64,000 nt of DNA from contig JAHEDY010000002.1 of assembly GCA_024640985.1 (NCBI GenBank), positions 23,365 through 87,364 of the forward strand, read 5' to 3'. This DNA is from Gammaproteobacteria bacterium (GTDB taxonomy: Bacteria; Pseudomonadota; Gammaproteobacteria; Pseudomonadales; Litorivicinaceae). Below the pieces are notes generated by a model. That model saw only the letters and a program-made list of their open reading frames with translations, was not told where the DNA came from and searched no databases. Each line of letters starts with the position of its first letter. The stretch's first letter is position 1. Positions 15,812 through 24,639 of the stretch are shown here, piece after piece. Both the position numbers and the translations under genes were made by a program.

Positions 15812-17485
15812 ATGCTGATATCTCCATTTGTTCAATCCGTCAACGAAGCACCTGACGCGGCCTGTTTGTATCGCCTCGACGGGGATGCTTGGACTGCGTT
15901 CTCACGTCAGACAGTTTTCGACGCTGCACTGAAACTCTGTGGGCGATGGAAGCACGATGGGCTGAACCCTGGCGATCGGATTCTTTTGCTGATGGAAAAT
16001 CGTCCAGAGTGGGCTGTGACCGCTATTGCCAGTGGCCTTTATGGATTAGTGCTCGTTCCAGCCTATACCACGCATCTACCGCATGAAATTGAGTATTTAT
16101 TGGTTCGATCTGAGGCGTCTGCTGTCATGACATCAGACGGAGAGCTTCTCGCGCGCATCCAAACGCTTTCGATCACAACCTCTGTCCACCTGTACGTTGC
16201 AACCAATGATAAGCCTTCACTGTTTGGTGAGATTGTCGGCGCGCCATTTCAACTGAGATCTGAAGATCTGTTTGAACACGATCGTCTATATGCGTTGATC
16301 GCGACCTCGGGGACCAATGGTCTACCAAAATTGGTGGAGTTGACCCACCAGAATCTGATGTCTAACGTAACAGGGATTCTCACGATCTTACATGAAGCAC
16401 ACATCGATCAACCGCATCGATTTTTGTCGTTTTTACCGTTGGCGCATGCCTATGAGCATATGGCTGGATTGTATTTACCCTTGCATTTGCGAGGCGAAAT
16501 TTTTTATTGCGAGCGTTTGGATAAGCTGGCTCACTTGATGGCTGAAGTCAAGCCGACACTGATGACGGCTGTGCCGAGATTATATGAGTTGCTGTACGGC
16601 CGTATCACAACTCAAGTGGCGAAAGGCGGCGCGATCAAACAATGGCTATTCGAGACGACGTTGCGTCTCGGGAATGCGCCACAGTTAAATCTTATCGACC
16701 GGATGCTGAACGTGATCTGTGAACGGCTGGTCCGCGAAAAAGTGCGTCAGCGCTTTGGTGGGCGTTTGCAGTATTTTGTCTCCGGTGGTGCGGCGCTCAA
16801 TCCAGAGATCTCACGATTTTTTACAGGTCTCGGCATCGGGATTTTGCAAGGATACGGGCAGACAGAGGCGTCACCTGTGATCAGTGTCAATCGCCCAGGA
16901 TCTGCCCGAGCAGAAACGGTTGGCCCTGCCTTGCCTGACGTTCAAGTCAAGTTGTCTGAAGAAGGGGAGTTGTTAGTTCGGGGTCCGAATGTGATGCGAG
17001 GCTACTGGCGGGATCAAGAGGCAACCACTCAAGTTCTGCGGGATGGTTGGCTGCATACCGGTGACTTGGCTGACATTGATCCAGATGGTCACATTCGTAT
17101 TGTCGGTCGACTCAAAGATCTGATTGTGAATTCAGGAGGTGACAACATTGCACCTGCGCCCATCGAGCAGGAAATCACTCTCTATCCTGAAGTCGATCAA
17201 ATTGTAGTGGTTGGCGATGCCAAGCCTTGGTTGAGTGCGGTGATTTGTTTGAATCCTGATTTTGAAACCCAAGATCCACAAGCCTTGGTGTACGACATAT
17301 TGAAGCGATACAACAAGGACAAACCATCATTAGTCCAGTTGCGTAAAGCGATTGTGATGGATGAACCCTGTTCGATCGAAAATGGATTATTAACACCCAC
17401 GCAAAAAATTAAACGTCCCAAACTGATTGCTCTCTATCGCGAGGCGATTGATGCCCTCTATGGACCGATGGCGTCATCACAATGA
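15812..17485 (+). CDS. Long-chain acyl-CoA ligase (AMP-forming)
   Basis: 557 residues of the FadD/FAA1-type branch. The phosphate-binding loop reads IATSGTNGLPKLVELTH (usually TSGTTGxPK), followed by FLPLAHAYEH, GYGQTEASPVISVN, and WLHTGDLADIDPDGHIRIVGRLKD. The C-terminal TPTQKIKRPK holds a likely catalytic lysine. It would activate fatty acids with ATP and CoA. The N-terminus is short and the Shine-Dalgarno is weak. An isolated gene between the AEC transporter and chrA. Confidence 0.85.
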   Translation: MLISPFVQSVNEAPDAACLYRLDGDAWTAFSRQTVFDAALKLCGRWKHDGLNPGDRILLLMENRPEWAVTAIASGLYGLVLVPAYTTHLPHEIEYLLVRSEASAVMTSDGELLARIQTLSITTSVHLYVATNDKPSLFGEIVGAPFQLRSEDLFEHDRLYALIATSGTNGLPKLVELTHQNLMSNVTGILTILHEAHIDQPHRFLSFLPLAHAYEHMAGLYLPLHLRGEIFYCERLDKLAHLMAEVKPTLMTAVPRLYELLYGRITTQVAKGGAIKQWLFETTLRLGNAPQLNLIDRMLNVICERLVREKVRQRFGGRLQYFVSGGAALNPEISRFFTGLGIGILQGYGQTEASPVISVNRPGSARAETVGPALPDVQVKLSEEGELLVRGPNVMRGYWRDQEATTQVLRDGWLHTGDLADIDPDGHIRIVGRLKDLIVNSGGDNIAPAPIEQEITLYPEVDQIVVVGDAKPWLSAVICLNPDFETQDPQALVYDILKRYNKDKPSLVQLRKAIVMDEPCSIENGLLTPTQKIKRPKLIALYREAIDALYGPMASSQ

Positions 17486-17537
17486 CCACAGACAATGATT
17501 TGATGTGATCTGACAAGATGGAATTTCAGGAGCGCTC

Positions 17538-18698
17538 GTGACAGCAAACTTCACGCGGATTTTATTTCAGTTTCTCTGGCTTGGGTGCACGTCATTCGGT
17601 GGACCCACGGCACACATTGGGATTTTTCGTCGTCAATTTGTCGAAAAAGAAAAGCGGTTCAGCGAAGAAGAGTACGCAACCCTTGTGGCGCTTTGTCAGA
17701 TGATTCCGGGACCAGCGTCATCGCAGGTCGGCATGGGGCTTGGTTATCGGATAGGGGGGTTCTCCGGGAGTCTGGCCGCTTGGGTTGGTTTTACGCTACC
17801 AAGCGCAATTCTCATGTACTTGGGTGCTTTGTGGATTCTAGAGGACGGTTCTCTCACTGGCGGTTGGTTTGTGGTGGCCATGAAATTAGTCGCCGTCGGC
17901 ATCGTGACTCAAGCAGTCCTTGGAATGTGGTCTCAGCTGTGTGTGACTCGTGAAACGAAGCTTGTTGCATTGATTGCCGCGGTCATCTTTTATTCAGCAC
18001 CTGTTGCTTTCACTCAGGTGGGGCTCATAGTGGCTGCCCTGATCGCAGGTTATGTCAGTCAGCCGATTGAGGCGCCAAAAGTCTCTGCCAAGCCACGTTA
18101 CTGGAAGGTGGCTATGTGGGGACTATTGATCTGGGCCGTTGGCGTTGGTGCTAGCGGATGGGTGGGATCAGACAATACTTGGCTATCCATGATTGCGGGG
18201 CATTATTCGAGTGGCGCCTTGGTGTTTGGCGGGGGCCATGTTGTGTTACCGCTTCTGGAGGCCGAATTTGTTCCGCCTTTGCAGGTCGATACCTTTCTTG
18301 CAGGCTATGGATTTGCGCAGGCGATGCCCGGTCCGCTGTTTACTCTCGCTTCCTATTTGGGGCCGGTCTTAATTCCCGAGTCGACACTCTTAGCGGCAGT
18401 GGTTGCCACGGCAGCAATTTTTCTACCGGGTGCGATTGTCTTACTGGTTGCCTTGTCGATTGGACAGCAGTTGATGCATTGGAAATCACGGTTAGTCTTC
18501 GTGAACGCAGTGGTGGTTGGCCTGTTGTTTGCGATTTTGGTGAATCCCATTTTTACAGAAGCTGTCGATTCGGAAGTGACGACAGCACTGGCTGTCTTGA
18601 GTTTAATCGTCGCAGTCGCTCTGAAGCGCTCCCCACTTGAATTGGTTGCGATTATGATTGGCGCGACGTTTTTTGTTGATCAATTGGGATGGATTTAA
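17538..18698 (+). CDS. chrA: Chromate transporter ChrA
   Basis: 386 residues with two homologous CHR halves. Each half has the signature: FGGPTAHIGIFRRQF and MIPGPASSQVGMGLGY in the first, GGGHVVLPLLEAEF and QAMPGPLFTLASYLG in the second. Long-chain CHR proteins export chromate in exchange for sulfate or protons; in non-contaminated marine bacteria the natural substrate may be another oxyanion. The start is GTG with AGGAG 5 bases upstream. The stop is directly followed by the next ATG. Confidence 0.92.
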   Translation: MTANFTRILFQFLWLGCTSFGGPTAHIGIFRRQFVEKEKRFSEEEYATLVALCQMIPGPASSQVGMGLGYRIGGFSGSLAAWVGFTLPSAILMYLGALWILEDGSLTGGWFVVAMKLVAVGIVTQAVLGMWSQLCVTRETKLVALIAAVIFYSAPVAFTQVGLIVAALIAGYVSQPIEAPKVSAKPRYWKVAMWGLLIWAVGVGASGWVGSDNTWLSMIAGHYSSGALVFGGGHVVLPLLEAEFVPPLQVDTFLAGYGFAQAMPGPLFTLASYLGPVLIPESTLLAAVVATAAIFLPGAIVLLVALSIGQQLMHWKSRLVFVNAVVVGLLFAILVNPIFTEAVDSEVTTALAVLSLIVAVALKRSPLELVAIMIGATFFVDQLGWI

Positions 18699-19109
18699 AT
18701 GGCAATTCCTGTGGTTACGCTTCTAATAACGAGCCTTTTAATTGGACTGCAACTGTTTTTGACGTTCCAGGTGATCGGCAGGCGACGTCAAGCCAAAGTT
18801 GCGATTGGGACAGCCGATTCTGATGAACTGTCTCGAACGGTTCGCGCGCATGGGAATTTCACCGAGGTCACGCCCATCTTCCTCATTAGTCTCCTGATTC
18901 TTGAATTGGTGGATAGTTACCTGTGGTGGGTCGCGATACTTGGGATTCTTTTCATTGCAGGCCGAATCCTTCATGCGCGCTCAATCTTGGTGGTGGAAGC
19001 CCAGCGGGGTTCATACTCGTTACGAGTTGCAGGGATGATGCTGACTCTCATCCCACTTGCGATGAGTGCGGTCAGTGGTGTGGTTTGGGTCGTCTGGAAT
19101 TTGAGTTAG
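18699..19109 (+). CDS. MAPEG family membrane protein
   Basis: 136 residues with four hydrophobic helices. RAHGNFTEVTPIFLISLLILEL matches the conserved RAHxNxxE segment of MAPEG proteins (membrane-associated proteins in eicosanoid and glutathione metabolism, YecN branch). Activity in bacteria is poorly known; some bind glutathione. It begins immediately after the chrA stop and ends in a long hairpin (19109-19131). Confidence 0.85.
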   Translation: MAIPVVTLLITSLLIGLQLFLTFQVIGRRRQAKVAIGTADSDELSRTVRAHGNFTEVTPIFLISLLILELVDSYLWWVAILGILFIAGRILHARSILVVEAQRGSYSLRVAGMMLTLIPLAMSAVSGVVWVVWNLS

Positions 19110-19131
19110 CTCTGCCCGTTGCGGGCAGAGC
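19109..19131. terminator. Long hairpin between convergent genes
   Basis: GCTCTGCCCG (19109-19118), 3-base loop, CGGGCAGAGC (19122-19131): a perfect 10-bp stem. There is no clear T-run on either side. Its place between the convergent MAPEG and dienelactone hydrolase genes suggests a bidirectional terminator or transcript 3' stabiliser. Confidence 0.6.
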
Positions 19132-19139
19132 CTGCATCC

Positions 19140-19958
19140 TTAGCCTCGAAGATGTGATTCGAGGAAAGTGAGAGTTCTCGCTAACGCAAGAGCAGCGTCA
19201 TCTTCGTCATACCGCCCACCGGTTGGGTTGGCGAAAGCATGATTGGCTGTGTACCAATGTGTGGTCAAAAGATCATCTTTGCCCACTTCACGCAGTGTTT
19301 GCTGGAATGCACCAACCATTTTTGGGTTAATGCTCTTATCGAGTGTTCCAAAATGACCGAGCAGGGGTGTGCTGAGGCCTTGGAGATCACTGGCGGATCC
19401 GCCGACACGTCCATAGTAGATCACACTGGCGTCAGGTCCTGCTGATAGTGCCGTTTGCAAACTCCACCCGCCACCAAAGCACCAACCACAGGTGCCGACT
19501 TTGCCGTTACCTTGTTGACGCGCCCATTCGACCCAGGCATTCATCGTGTCGGTCGCCTCATCGGGATTGAGTGCCTTGATTTGTGCCATCGCACCATCGC
19601 GATCACTGGCAACGGATCCTTTAAATAAATCGACGGCAATTGCTCGAAACCCCTTCGCTTTGAATTCCTGAGCGACCGCTTTGATGTGGTCATTCAGGCC
19701 CCACCATTCGTGGATGAGAATGACGGTGGGTGCATTTTTATCTTCTGGCTCGGCCAGGTAACCACTGGCTTTGCCTGCGAGGTCGGTAGCGATTGTGACG
19801 GTGTCACCGCCGTGTGCAGCTGCTTTCGCTAGCTCGACATCGGCCAATACGTAGGCAAGCGGCAGCGAGGCAACGCCTTTTAAAAATAACCGGCGACTTT
19901 CTGGGTCGACTGTTAGAGCAGGTTTATTCGATTCATAACAACTTATTTCATTACACAT
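19140..19958 (-). CDS. Dienelactone hydrolase family protein, Tat-exported
   Basis: 272 residues. A twin-arginine signal (SRRLFLKGVA, residues 21-30) precedes a hydrophobic stretch and an alanine-rich cleavage zone, so the enzyme is probably periplasmic. The alpha/beta-hydrolase core has LIHEWWGLNDHI, the nucleophile cysteine C160 in GWCFGGGW, D207 in TLDKS and H240 in NHAFANP: the complete Cys-Asp-His triad of the family. The substrate is unknown; family members open lactones and cleave ester-like bonds. It is 18 bases downstream of hbdH on the same strand. Confidence 0.9.
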   Translation of the reverse strand: MCNEISCYESNKPALTVDPESRRLFLKGVASLPLAYVLADVELAKAAAHGGDTVTIATDLAGKASGYLAEPEDKNAPTVILIHEWWGLNDHIKAVAQEFKAKGFRAIAVDLFKGSVASDRDGAMAQIKALNPDEATDTMNAWVEWARQQGNGKVGTCGWCFGGGWSLQTALSAGPDASVIYYGRVGGSASDLQGLSTPLLGHFGTLDKSINPKMVGAFQQTLREVGKDDLLTTHWYTANHAFANPTGGRYDEDDAALALARTLTFLESHLRG

Positions 19959-19976
19959 TGATGATGTTTCCTTCAG

Positions 19977-20753
19977 TTATTGTGCGGTCCAACCCCCATC
20001 GACTGGTAATTGAGCTCCAGTGATTTGGGATGCTGCATCCGTGCAAAGAAAACGGGTCAGCGCTCCTAACTGATCCGTGGTAACAAACTGTTCTGAGGGT
20101 TGTTTTTCAGTCAGCAGCGCGCGGCCGCCTTCCTCAATGCTCACACCCATATCATTGGCCCGCTGTTCGATCTGGGTTTGAATGAGCGGAGTATGTGTCC
20201 ATCCAGGACAAATGGCATTACAAGTGATATTGCTTTTCGCTGTTTCAAGCGCTGTCGCTTTGGTGAAGCCGACTAATCCATGCTTTGCGGCGACATAGGC
20301 CGACTTATTCACTGATGCGACCAGTCCATGGACACTGGCGATGTTGATGATCCGGCCATAGTTCTGATTCCGCATCGCCGGCAAACACAACCGCGTCGTA
20401 TGAAAGGCCGCACTTAAATTCAGCGCGATAATCTGATCCCATTTGTCGACTGGAAAGTCTTCAATGGATGCGGTGAACTGCATTCCCGCATTATTGACTA
20501 AAACACTGATCGGGCCCTCGGAATGGATGACTTCTCTGAGCGCAAGCTCAATGGCCGATGCATCGGTCAGATCGGTCCCGAGATAGAGCGGGGATGGTGA
20601 ACCCAATTGACCAATCTCGTCGAGCGCAGCATCGATCTGGTCGGGTTCGCCGAATCCATTCAGCACGAGGCGATATCCAGCCTCCGCCAGAGCTCTGGCT
20701 ATTCCGAGTCCGATACCGCTTGTACTGCCAGTGACTAGTGCGAGCTGTGCCAT
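19977..20753 (-). CDS. 3-hydroxybutyrate dehydrogenase
   Basis: 258 residues of the short-chain dehydrogenase family. Visible are the cofactor loop TGSTSGIGLGIA, NNAG, the catalytic stretch IASVHGLVASVNKSAYVAAKHG (S, Y and K), and the C-terminal LPVDGGWTAQ, all matching bacterial HbdH/BdhA. It oxidises D-3-hydroxybutyrate to acetoacetate with NAD+ during polyhydroxybutyrate use. The phasin-like gene at 4876 is a distant partner; no phaC or phaZ is in the window. Confidence 0.9.
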   Translation of the reverse strand: MAQLALVTGSTSGIGLGIARALAEAGYRLVLNGFGEPDQIDAALDEIGQLGSPSPLYLGTDLTDASAIELALREVIHSEGPISVLVNNAGMQFTASIEDFPVDKWDQIIALNLSAAFHTTRLCLPAMRNQNYGRIINIASVHGLVASVNKSAYVAAKHGLVGFTKATALETAKSNITCNAICPGWTHTPLIQTQIEQRANDMGVSIEEGGRALLTEKQPSEQFVTTDQLGALTRFLCTDAASQITGAQLPVDGGWTAQ

Positions 20754-20828
20754 GAAAACCGTTGATTGAGTATCTTAATATGCATGTGTTTTTGTCTCAG
20801 ACAAATGACAGCTTGAGTATCCCATGAC

Positions 20829-21824
20829 CTAGGTTTCCAAGGTAGTGTTTTCAGCCGCAAGAATACGTCGTTCAAACTCTCTTAAGCGTTTGTACACGGA
20901 AACCAATTCAACGATTTTTAACCAACTGCGGATGATGTATTGAAGACTTTCCGCAACCTTACCCATCGCCCGAACCGTTTGACTGACGACGCCGAGCGTA
21001 ATGGCACCTGTGATGATGGTTGGTCCCAGTGCAAAATAGGGAACAATCACCATGCCTTGAAGGTAGCTCCACTTTGCCATGTTGAAATAGAAATAGTGGA
21101 GATAGGCTTTGAAATGAATCTTGCGAACATCATCGAATAAGAAATCCACTTGGTCAGGCTTGGCTCGGGTTGCATCATCTTCACCGAGCACGAGCTCTTT
21201 CCGGTAAGCAGCCTCATTTTTTTGGATGTCATACTCAATGCCCGGGAGCTTGGAGCCGACTAAACCTAAAACGACGGTTCCCCCAATCGCTGTCAGCAAA
21301 ACAACCCAAACCAGACCATGATCGACAGGGCCAATAATGGGTAGTTCAGTCACGTTCTTCGATAGTCCATGCAGGATTGGAATGAACGCTACAAGCATCA
21401 GAATGGTTTCCAGGAGACCGACCCCTAAATCTTCAGTAATCCGTGCAAATTTTAACGTATCTTCTTGCACGCGCTGACTTGCACCTTCGATCAATCTCGC
21501 TTTTTCCCAGTGCTCTTGATAGTACTCCGCGATACTTTGCCGCCACCGAAATGTCCAATGGTTGACTAAAAAACCATTAAAGATTACGACTACGATGATG
21601 TAGATACCCGCGATGCTAAAAAATTCGTACAAATATTCGTTGAATTCCTCAATCGTGAGCGCTCCAGGAGTAGCTAGCGCTTTTTGGAGAGCATCATAAA
21701 ATCGGCCGAACCACTCGTTGATTTGCACATCGAGCTGAACGCTGTACCAAACAGCAATGACGATGACTATTGTTCCGCCGATACTCCAAGGCCACCATTT
21801 TCGGTCGTAAAAAAATCTGAACAT
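20829..21824 (-). CDS. SbmA/BacA-family transporter, short N-terminus
   Basis: 331 residues from the ATG at 21824 (GGGA about 8 bases upstream); the TTG at 21857 is less likely. The core agrees with SbmA: NHWTFRWRQSIAEYYQEHW, EGASQRVQEDTLKFA, KNEAAYRKELVLGEDDATRA, LVSVYKRLREFE. SbmA/BacA proteins form dimers in the inner membrane that import peptides and related drugs using the proton gradient. E. coli SbmA has about 60 more residues at the N-terminus, including a membrane helix, which are missing here. Confidence 0.85.
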   Translation of the reverse strand: MFRFFYDRKWWPWSIGGTIVIVIAVWYSVQLDVQINEWFGRFYDALQKALATPGALTIEEFNEYLYEFFSIAGIYIIVVVIFNGFLVNHWTFRWRQSIAEYYQEHWEKARLIEGASQRVQEDTLKFARITEDLGVGLLETILMLVAFIPILHGLSKNVTELPIIGPVDHGLVWVVLLTAIGGTVVLGLVGSKLPGIEYDIQKNEAAYRKELVLGEDDATRAKPDQVDFLFDDVRKIHFKAYLHYFYFNMAKWSYLQGMVIVPYFALGPTIITGAITLGVVSQTVRAMGKVAESLQYIIRSWLKIVELVSVYKRLREFERRILAAENTTLET

Positions 21825-21981
21825 TCTTTTGATCCCATGTTTGCCGAGGTTTGGCAACGCGTTACTTTCACACCCAAGTGTATTCTGGATTCTTGCACCA
21901 GTCGGGCTTTTTTTTACTCGGCCCTTTGTTCTTGTCTTAATGTTTGTAAGACTATGGCGTCACGTCTAGAAGGATGCAAGA

Positions 21982-22692
21982 TTGCAAGCGCTCGAACTCT
22001 TTGATGATGCTCCGCATACGGAACATGCGGTGACTTTGGTCAATCAAGATTTTCGTCATGCGGGTCAAACCGATGATTTGACTATTTACCAAGCGGAATA
22101 CGCCCTGAAATCGCCCGATCTTGATTGCTTGCATTGTCTTTTGGCCGATCAGCTCGTGGGAGAGGACGACGAAACTCCATGGCTGAGTGCTCCAGTCATG
22201 GCAGCCTACGTTTCCCTTGCCGAGCGCGAAGACGGAGTTCCCGTCCGCTTGGATGATGCGATCTGTATTTTCGAAAACCGTCAACGACTCTATCTGGTCC
22301 GCATGATTCTGCGTCAATCCACCCTTGAGCCCTGGAGCGATGATGCAGATTTGAGTATCACCGTCTACCGTGCTGAATCCAAAGACGGGGTACACCAAGG
22401 GTTTTATGATCAAGTCGCCAACGAGGCGCATGATGCCATGGCCGCCTGTTTGTACTGGCACGGGCAAATGGATATTGAGGACGACGCAATCCGCGAAAAC
22501 CATCAAATTGCTGTCGAAGCTCTGCAAACCGTCGTTCGGGACTTGATTGAGGAATTCAATCAACAAATGCCCGAAGGCCTGGTTGCTAATCTTGAACAAG
22601 CCGGGATGTTTGATGAAGACTACGACGATGAGCTTGAAGAGGCCGAAGAGGATGATGGCTCATCAGAATCCGGACCACCAATTATCCACTGA
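21982..22692 (+). CDS. Hypothetical acidic protein upstream of pgi
   Basis: 236 residues, not recognised. It starts at TTG 21982 (AAGGA 7-8 bases upstream), contains a mixed alpha/beta body, [12 protein letters not shown]-like cysteines near residue 50, and ends in a very acidic tail ([16 protein letters not shown], about 211-226). No signal peptide or membrane segment is seen. It precedes pgi by 8 bases, so the two are likely co-transcribed, but that alone gives no function. Confidence 0.75.
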   Translation: MQALELFDDAPHTEHAVTLVNQDFRHAGQTDDLTIYQAEYALKSPDLDCLHCLLADQLVGEDDETPWLSAPVMAAYVSLAEREDGVPVRLDDAICIFENRQRLYLVRMILRQSTLEPWSDDADLSITVYRAESKDGVHQGFYDQVANEAHDAMAACLYWHGQMDIEDDAIRENHQIAVEALQTVVRDLIEEFNQQMPEGLVANLEQAGMFDEDYDDELEEAEEDDGSSESGPPIIH

Positions 22693-22700
22693 GAACGATT

Positions 22701-24308
22701 TTGAACGACCAATTATCAACCCTATCAAGACAATGGAATCAATCACTTAGAACGCTTTTTGAGCGCGACTCCGATCGTGGCTCGAGATACGTTGCCAAAG
22801 GCGCTGGACTCCGACTGGATTATTCGAAGCATTGGGTCGACGATGCGGTGCTTGAGGCGCTTCTTCGGCTGCTTGACGAGTGCCATTTTTCGGCTCAACG
22901 CGCGAAGCTATTTTCCGGTGAGCGGATCAACTCCACCGAGAATCGTGCCGTGTTGCATGCGGCACTGCGGGCTCAATCGACTGATGAGTATGGGATTGAT
23001 GGCCAATCGGTGATGGCTGAAGTCTTTCAGGCGAGAGGGGATACGTATGCCTTTGCTGAGGATATCCGCGAAGGACGAGTGTTGGGATCGACCGGCGAGA
23101 CCTTGACTGATGTAGTGAATATCGGGATCGGAGGCTCTGATTTAGGCCCGCTCATGGTGAGTGAGGCTTTAAAACCCCTGATTGATGGGCCGCGACCCCA
23201 CTATGTCTCGAACGTCGATGGCGCCCATTTGCATGATGTACTCGCATCGTTGAATCCAGCCACTACGTTGATTTTAGTCGCATCGAAAACCTTTACGACG
23301 CAAGAAACGATGCACAACGCGATGAAGGCGAAGCGATGGATTACAGAGGCTTTGGGTGATCAGGCGGTGAGTCATCACTTTGCTGCGCTGTCGACAAACG
23401 CCGAGGCTGTTGCCGCATTTGGCATTTCAGAGTCGCGGATGTTCGGGTTCTGGGACTGGGTCGGTGGTCGATATTCGGTGTGGTCAAGTATTGGTTTATC
23501 GCTTGTCATCGCGCTTGGACCTGAGGTGTTTGGGCGATTCCTAGACGGTGCTCGGGCAATGGATCAGCACTTTCAAAAAGCGCCTGCGAAAGACAATATT
23601 CCGGTTCTGATGGCGCTACTCGGTATTTGGTATCGCAATGGGTTTGGTCTCGAGACCTTGGCTGTCCTTCCTTATGAACAACGACTTCATCGTTTTGCCG
23701 CGTACTTACAACAAATGGAGATGGAGTCGAACGGCAAGCGAGTGGATCGGGAGGGGGCTCCCGTCAACTACGATACTTGCCCGGTGATTTGGGGGGAGCC
23801 AGGGACCAATGGTCAACATGCATTTTTTCAATTGCTTCACCAAGGAACACTCATCTGTCCTGCCGACTTCATCTTAACCGCCAATCCGACCAATACCGAT
23901 GCTGAATCCCATGCGCTGTTGAATGCCAATTGCCTTGCCCAAGCTGAGTCCTTGGCATTTGGAAAGACAGAGGATGCTGTATATCGAGAAATGATCGAAC
24001 ACGGACAGTCTGAATCAGAAGCCCTGCGTTTAGCCCCGCATCGCACGTTTCCGGGAAACCGACCCTCGTCCTTGATCATGATGGATGCTCTGACTCCCGA
24101 AAACTTAGGAGCTCTGATTGCCGCTTATGAACATAAGGTTTTCACGCAGGGCGTGATCTGGAACATTAATTCTTATGACCAGTGGGGTGTTGAGCTCGGT
24201 AAGGCTCAGTGCAACGCATTGCGCCCAAGCTTTGATTCAGGTGATGCATCAGCATTCTCGACCTCCACGCAAGAGACATTGAAATGGCTACTCAGTCAAA
24301 AACCTTAA
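22701..24308 (+). CDS. pgi: Glucose-6-phosphate isomerase
   Basis: 535 residues. The family signatures are present: [44 protein letters not shown], and [18 protein letters not shown] with the catalytic histidine; the C-terminal VELGKAQ holds the active lysine. It interconverts glucose-6-phosphate and fructose-6-phosphate. The start is TTG at 22701. The 3' end overlaps the next gene by 25 bases. Confidence 0.96.
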   Translation: MNDQLSTLSRQWNQSLRTLFERDSDRGSRYVAKGAGLRLDYSKHWVDDAVLEALLRLLDECHFSAQRAKLFSGERINSTENRAVLHAALRAQSTDEYGIDGQSVMAEVFQARGDTYAFAEDIREGRVLGSTGETLTDVVNIGIGGSDLGPLMVSEALKPLIDGPRPHYVSNVDGAHLHDVLASLNPATTLILVASKTFTTQETMHNAMKAKRWITEALGDQAVSHHFAALSTNAEAVAAFGISESRMFGFWDWVGGRYSVWSSIGLSLVIALGPEVFGRFLDGARAMDQHFQKAPAKDNIPVLMALLGIWYRNGFGLETLAVLPYEQRLHRFAAYLQQMEMESNGKRVDREGAPVNYDTCPVIWGEPGTNGQHAFFQLLHQGTLICPADFILTANPTNTDAESHALLNANCLAQAESLAFGKTEDAVYREMIEHGQSESEALRLAPHRTFPGNRPSSLIMMDALTPENLGALIAAYEHKVFTQGVIWNINSYDQWGVELGKAQCNALRPSFDSGDASAFSTSTQETLKWLLSQKP

Positions 24309-24547
24309 CAGTAGATGAAGTCAGTCGAGTGATTGAGATGGCGTGGGAGGATCGGACGCCATTTGAAGCCATTGAGTCAAGTTTTGGATTGAATGAGGCT
24401 CAAGTGATCGACCTGATGCGGCGTGAGATGAAAATCTCGAGTTTTAAGATGTGGCGCGCACGGGTATCTGGACGCAAGACCAAGCATTTGGCTCGACGTG
24501 GCTTTGCGGTCGGTCGTCATGTTTGTCCGACTCAGCGCAATCGGTAA
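24284..24547 (+). CDS. TIGR03643-type small basic protein
   Basis: 87 residues. [55 protein letters not shown] is typical of the TIGR03643/DUF2805 family. Members look like a small helix-turn-helix protein with a basic tail, but no function has been established. It overlaps the pgi 3' end by 25 bases in another frame. RNA or DNA binding is only inferred from the fold and charge. Confidence 0.85.
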   Translation: MATQSKTLTVDEVSRVIEMAWEDRTPFEAIESSFGLNEAQVIDLMRREMKISSFKMWRARVSGRKTKHLARRGFAVGRHVCPTQRNR

Positions 24548-24560
24548 AACAAAAAGTTAT

Positions 24561-24582
24561 AAGAATAAAAAAACATATTCTT
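24561..24582. promoter_or_regulatory. Inverted repeat, candidate operator of the rhodanese-yeeE series
   Basis: AAGAATA (24561-24567), 8 bases all but one A, TATTCTT (24576-24582): perfect 7-bp arms. It lies 57 bases before the rhodanese ATG in an A/T-rich promoter-like stretch. ArsR-type persulfide sensors (BigR, SqrR, YgaV) use ATTC/GAAT half-sites and often govern rhodanese-YeeE operons, although the half-site order here is reversed. Binding is inference. Confidence 0.45.
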
Positions 24583-24639
24583 TTGAGATCTAACGACTGG
24601 CGGCTAGCATATCGCCATTGTTGATTAAGGATCTTAACC

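Noticed and set aside
20791-20805. TTTGTC-TCA-GACAAA small hairpin between hbdH and the SbmA-like gene
   Set aside because: Short stem without T-run; could occur by chance.
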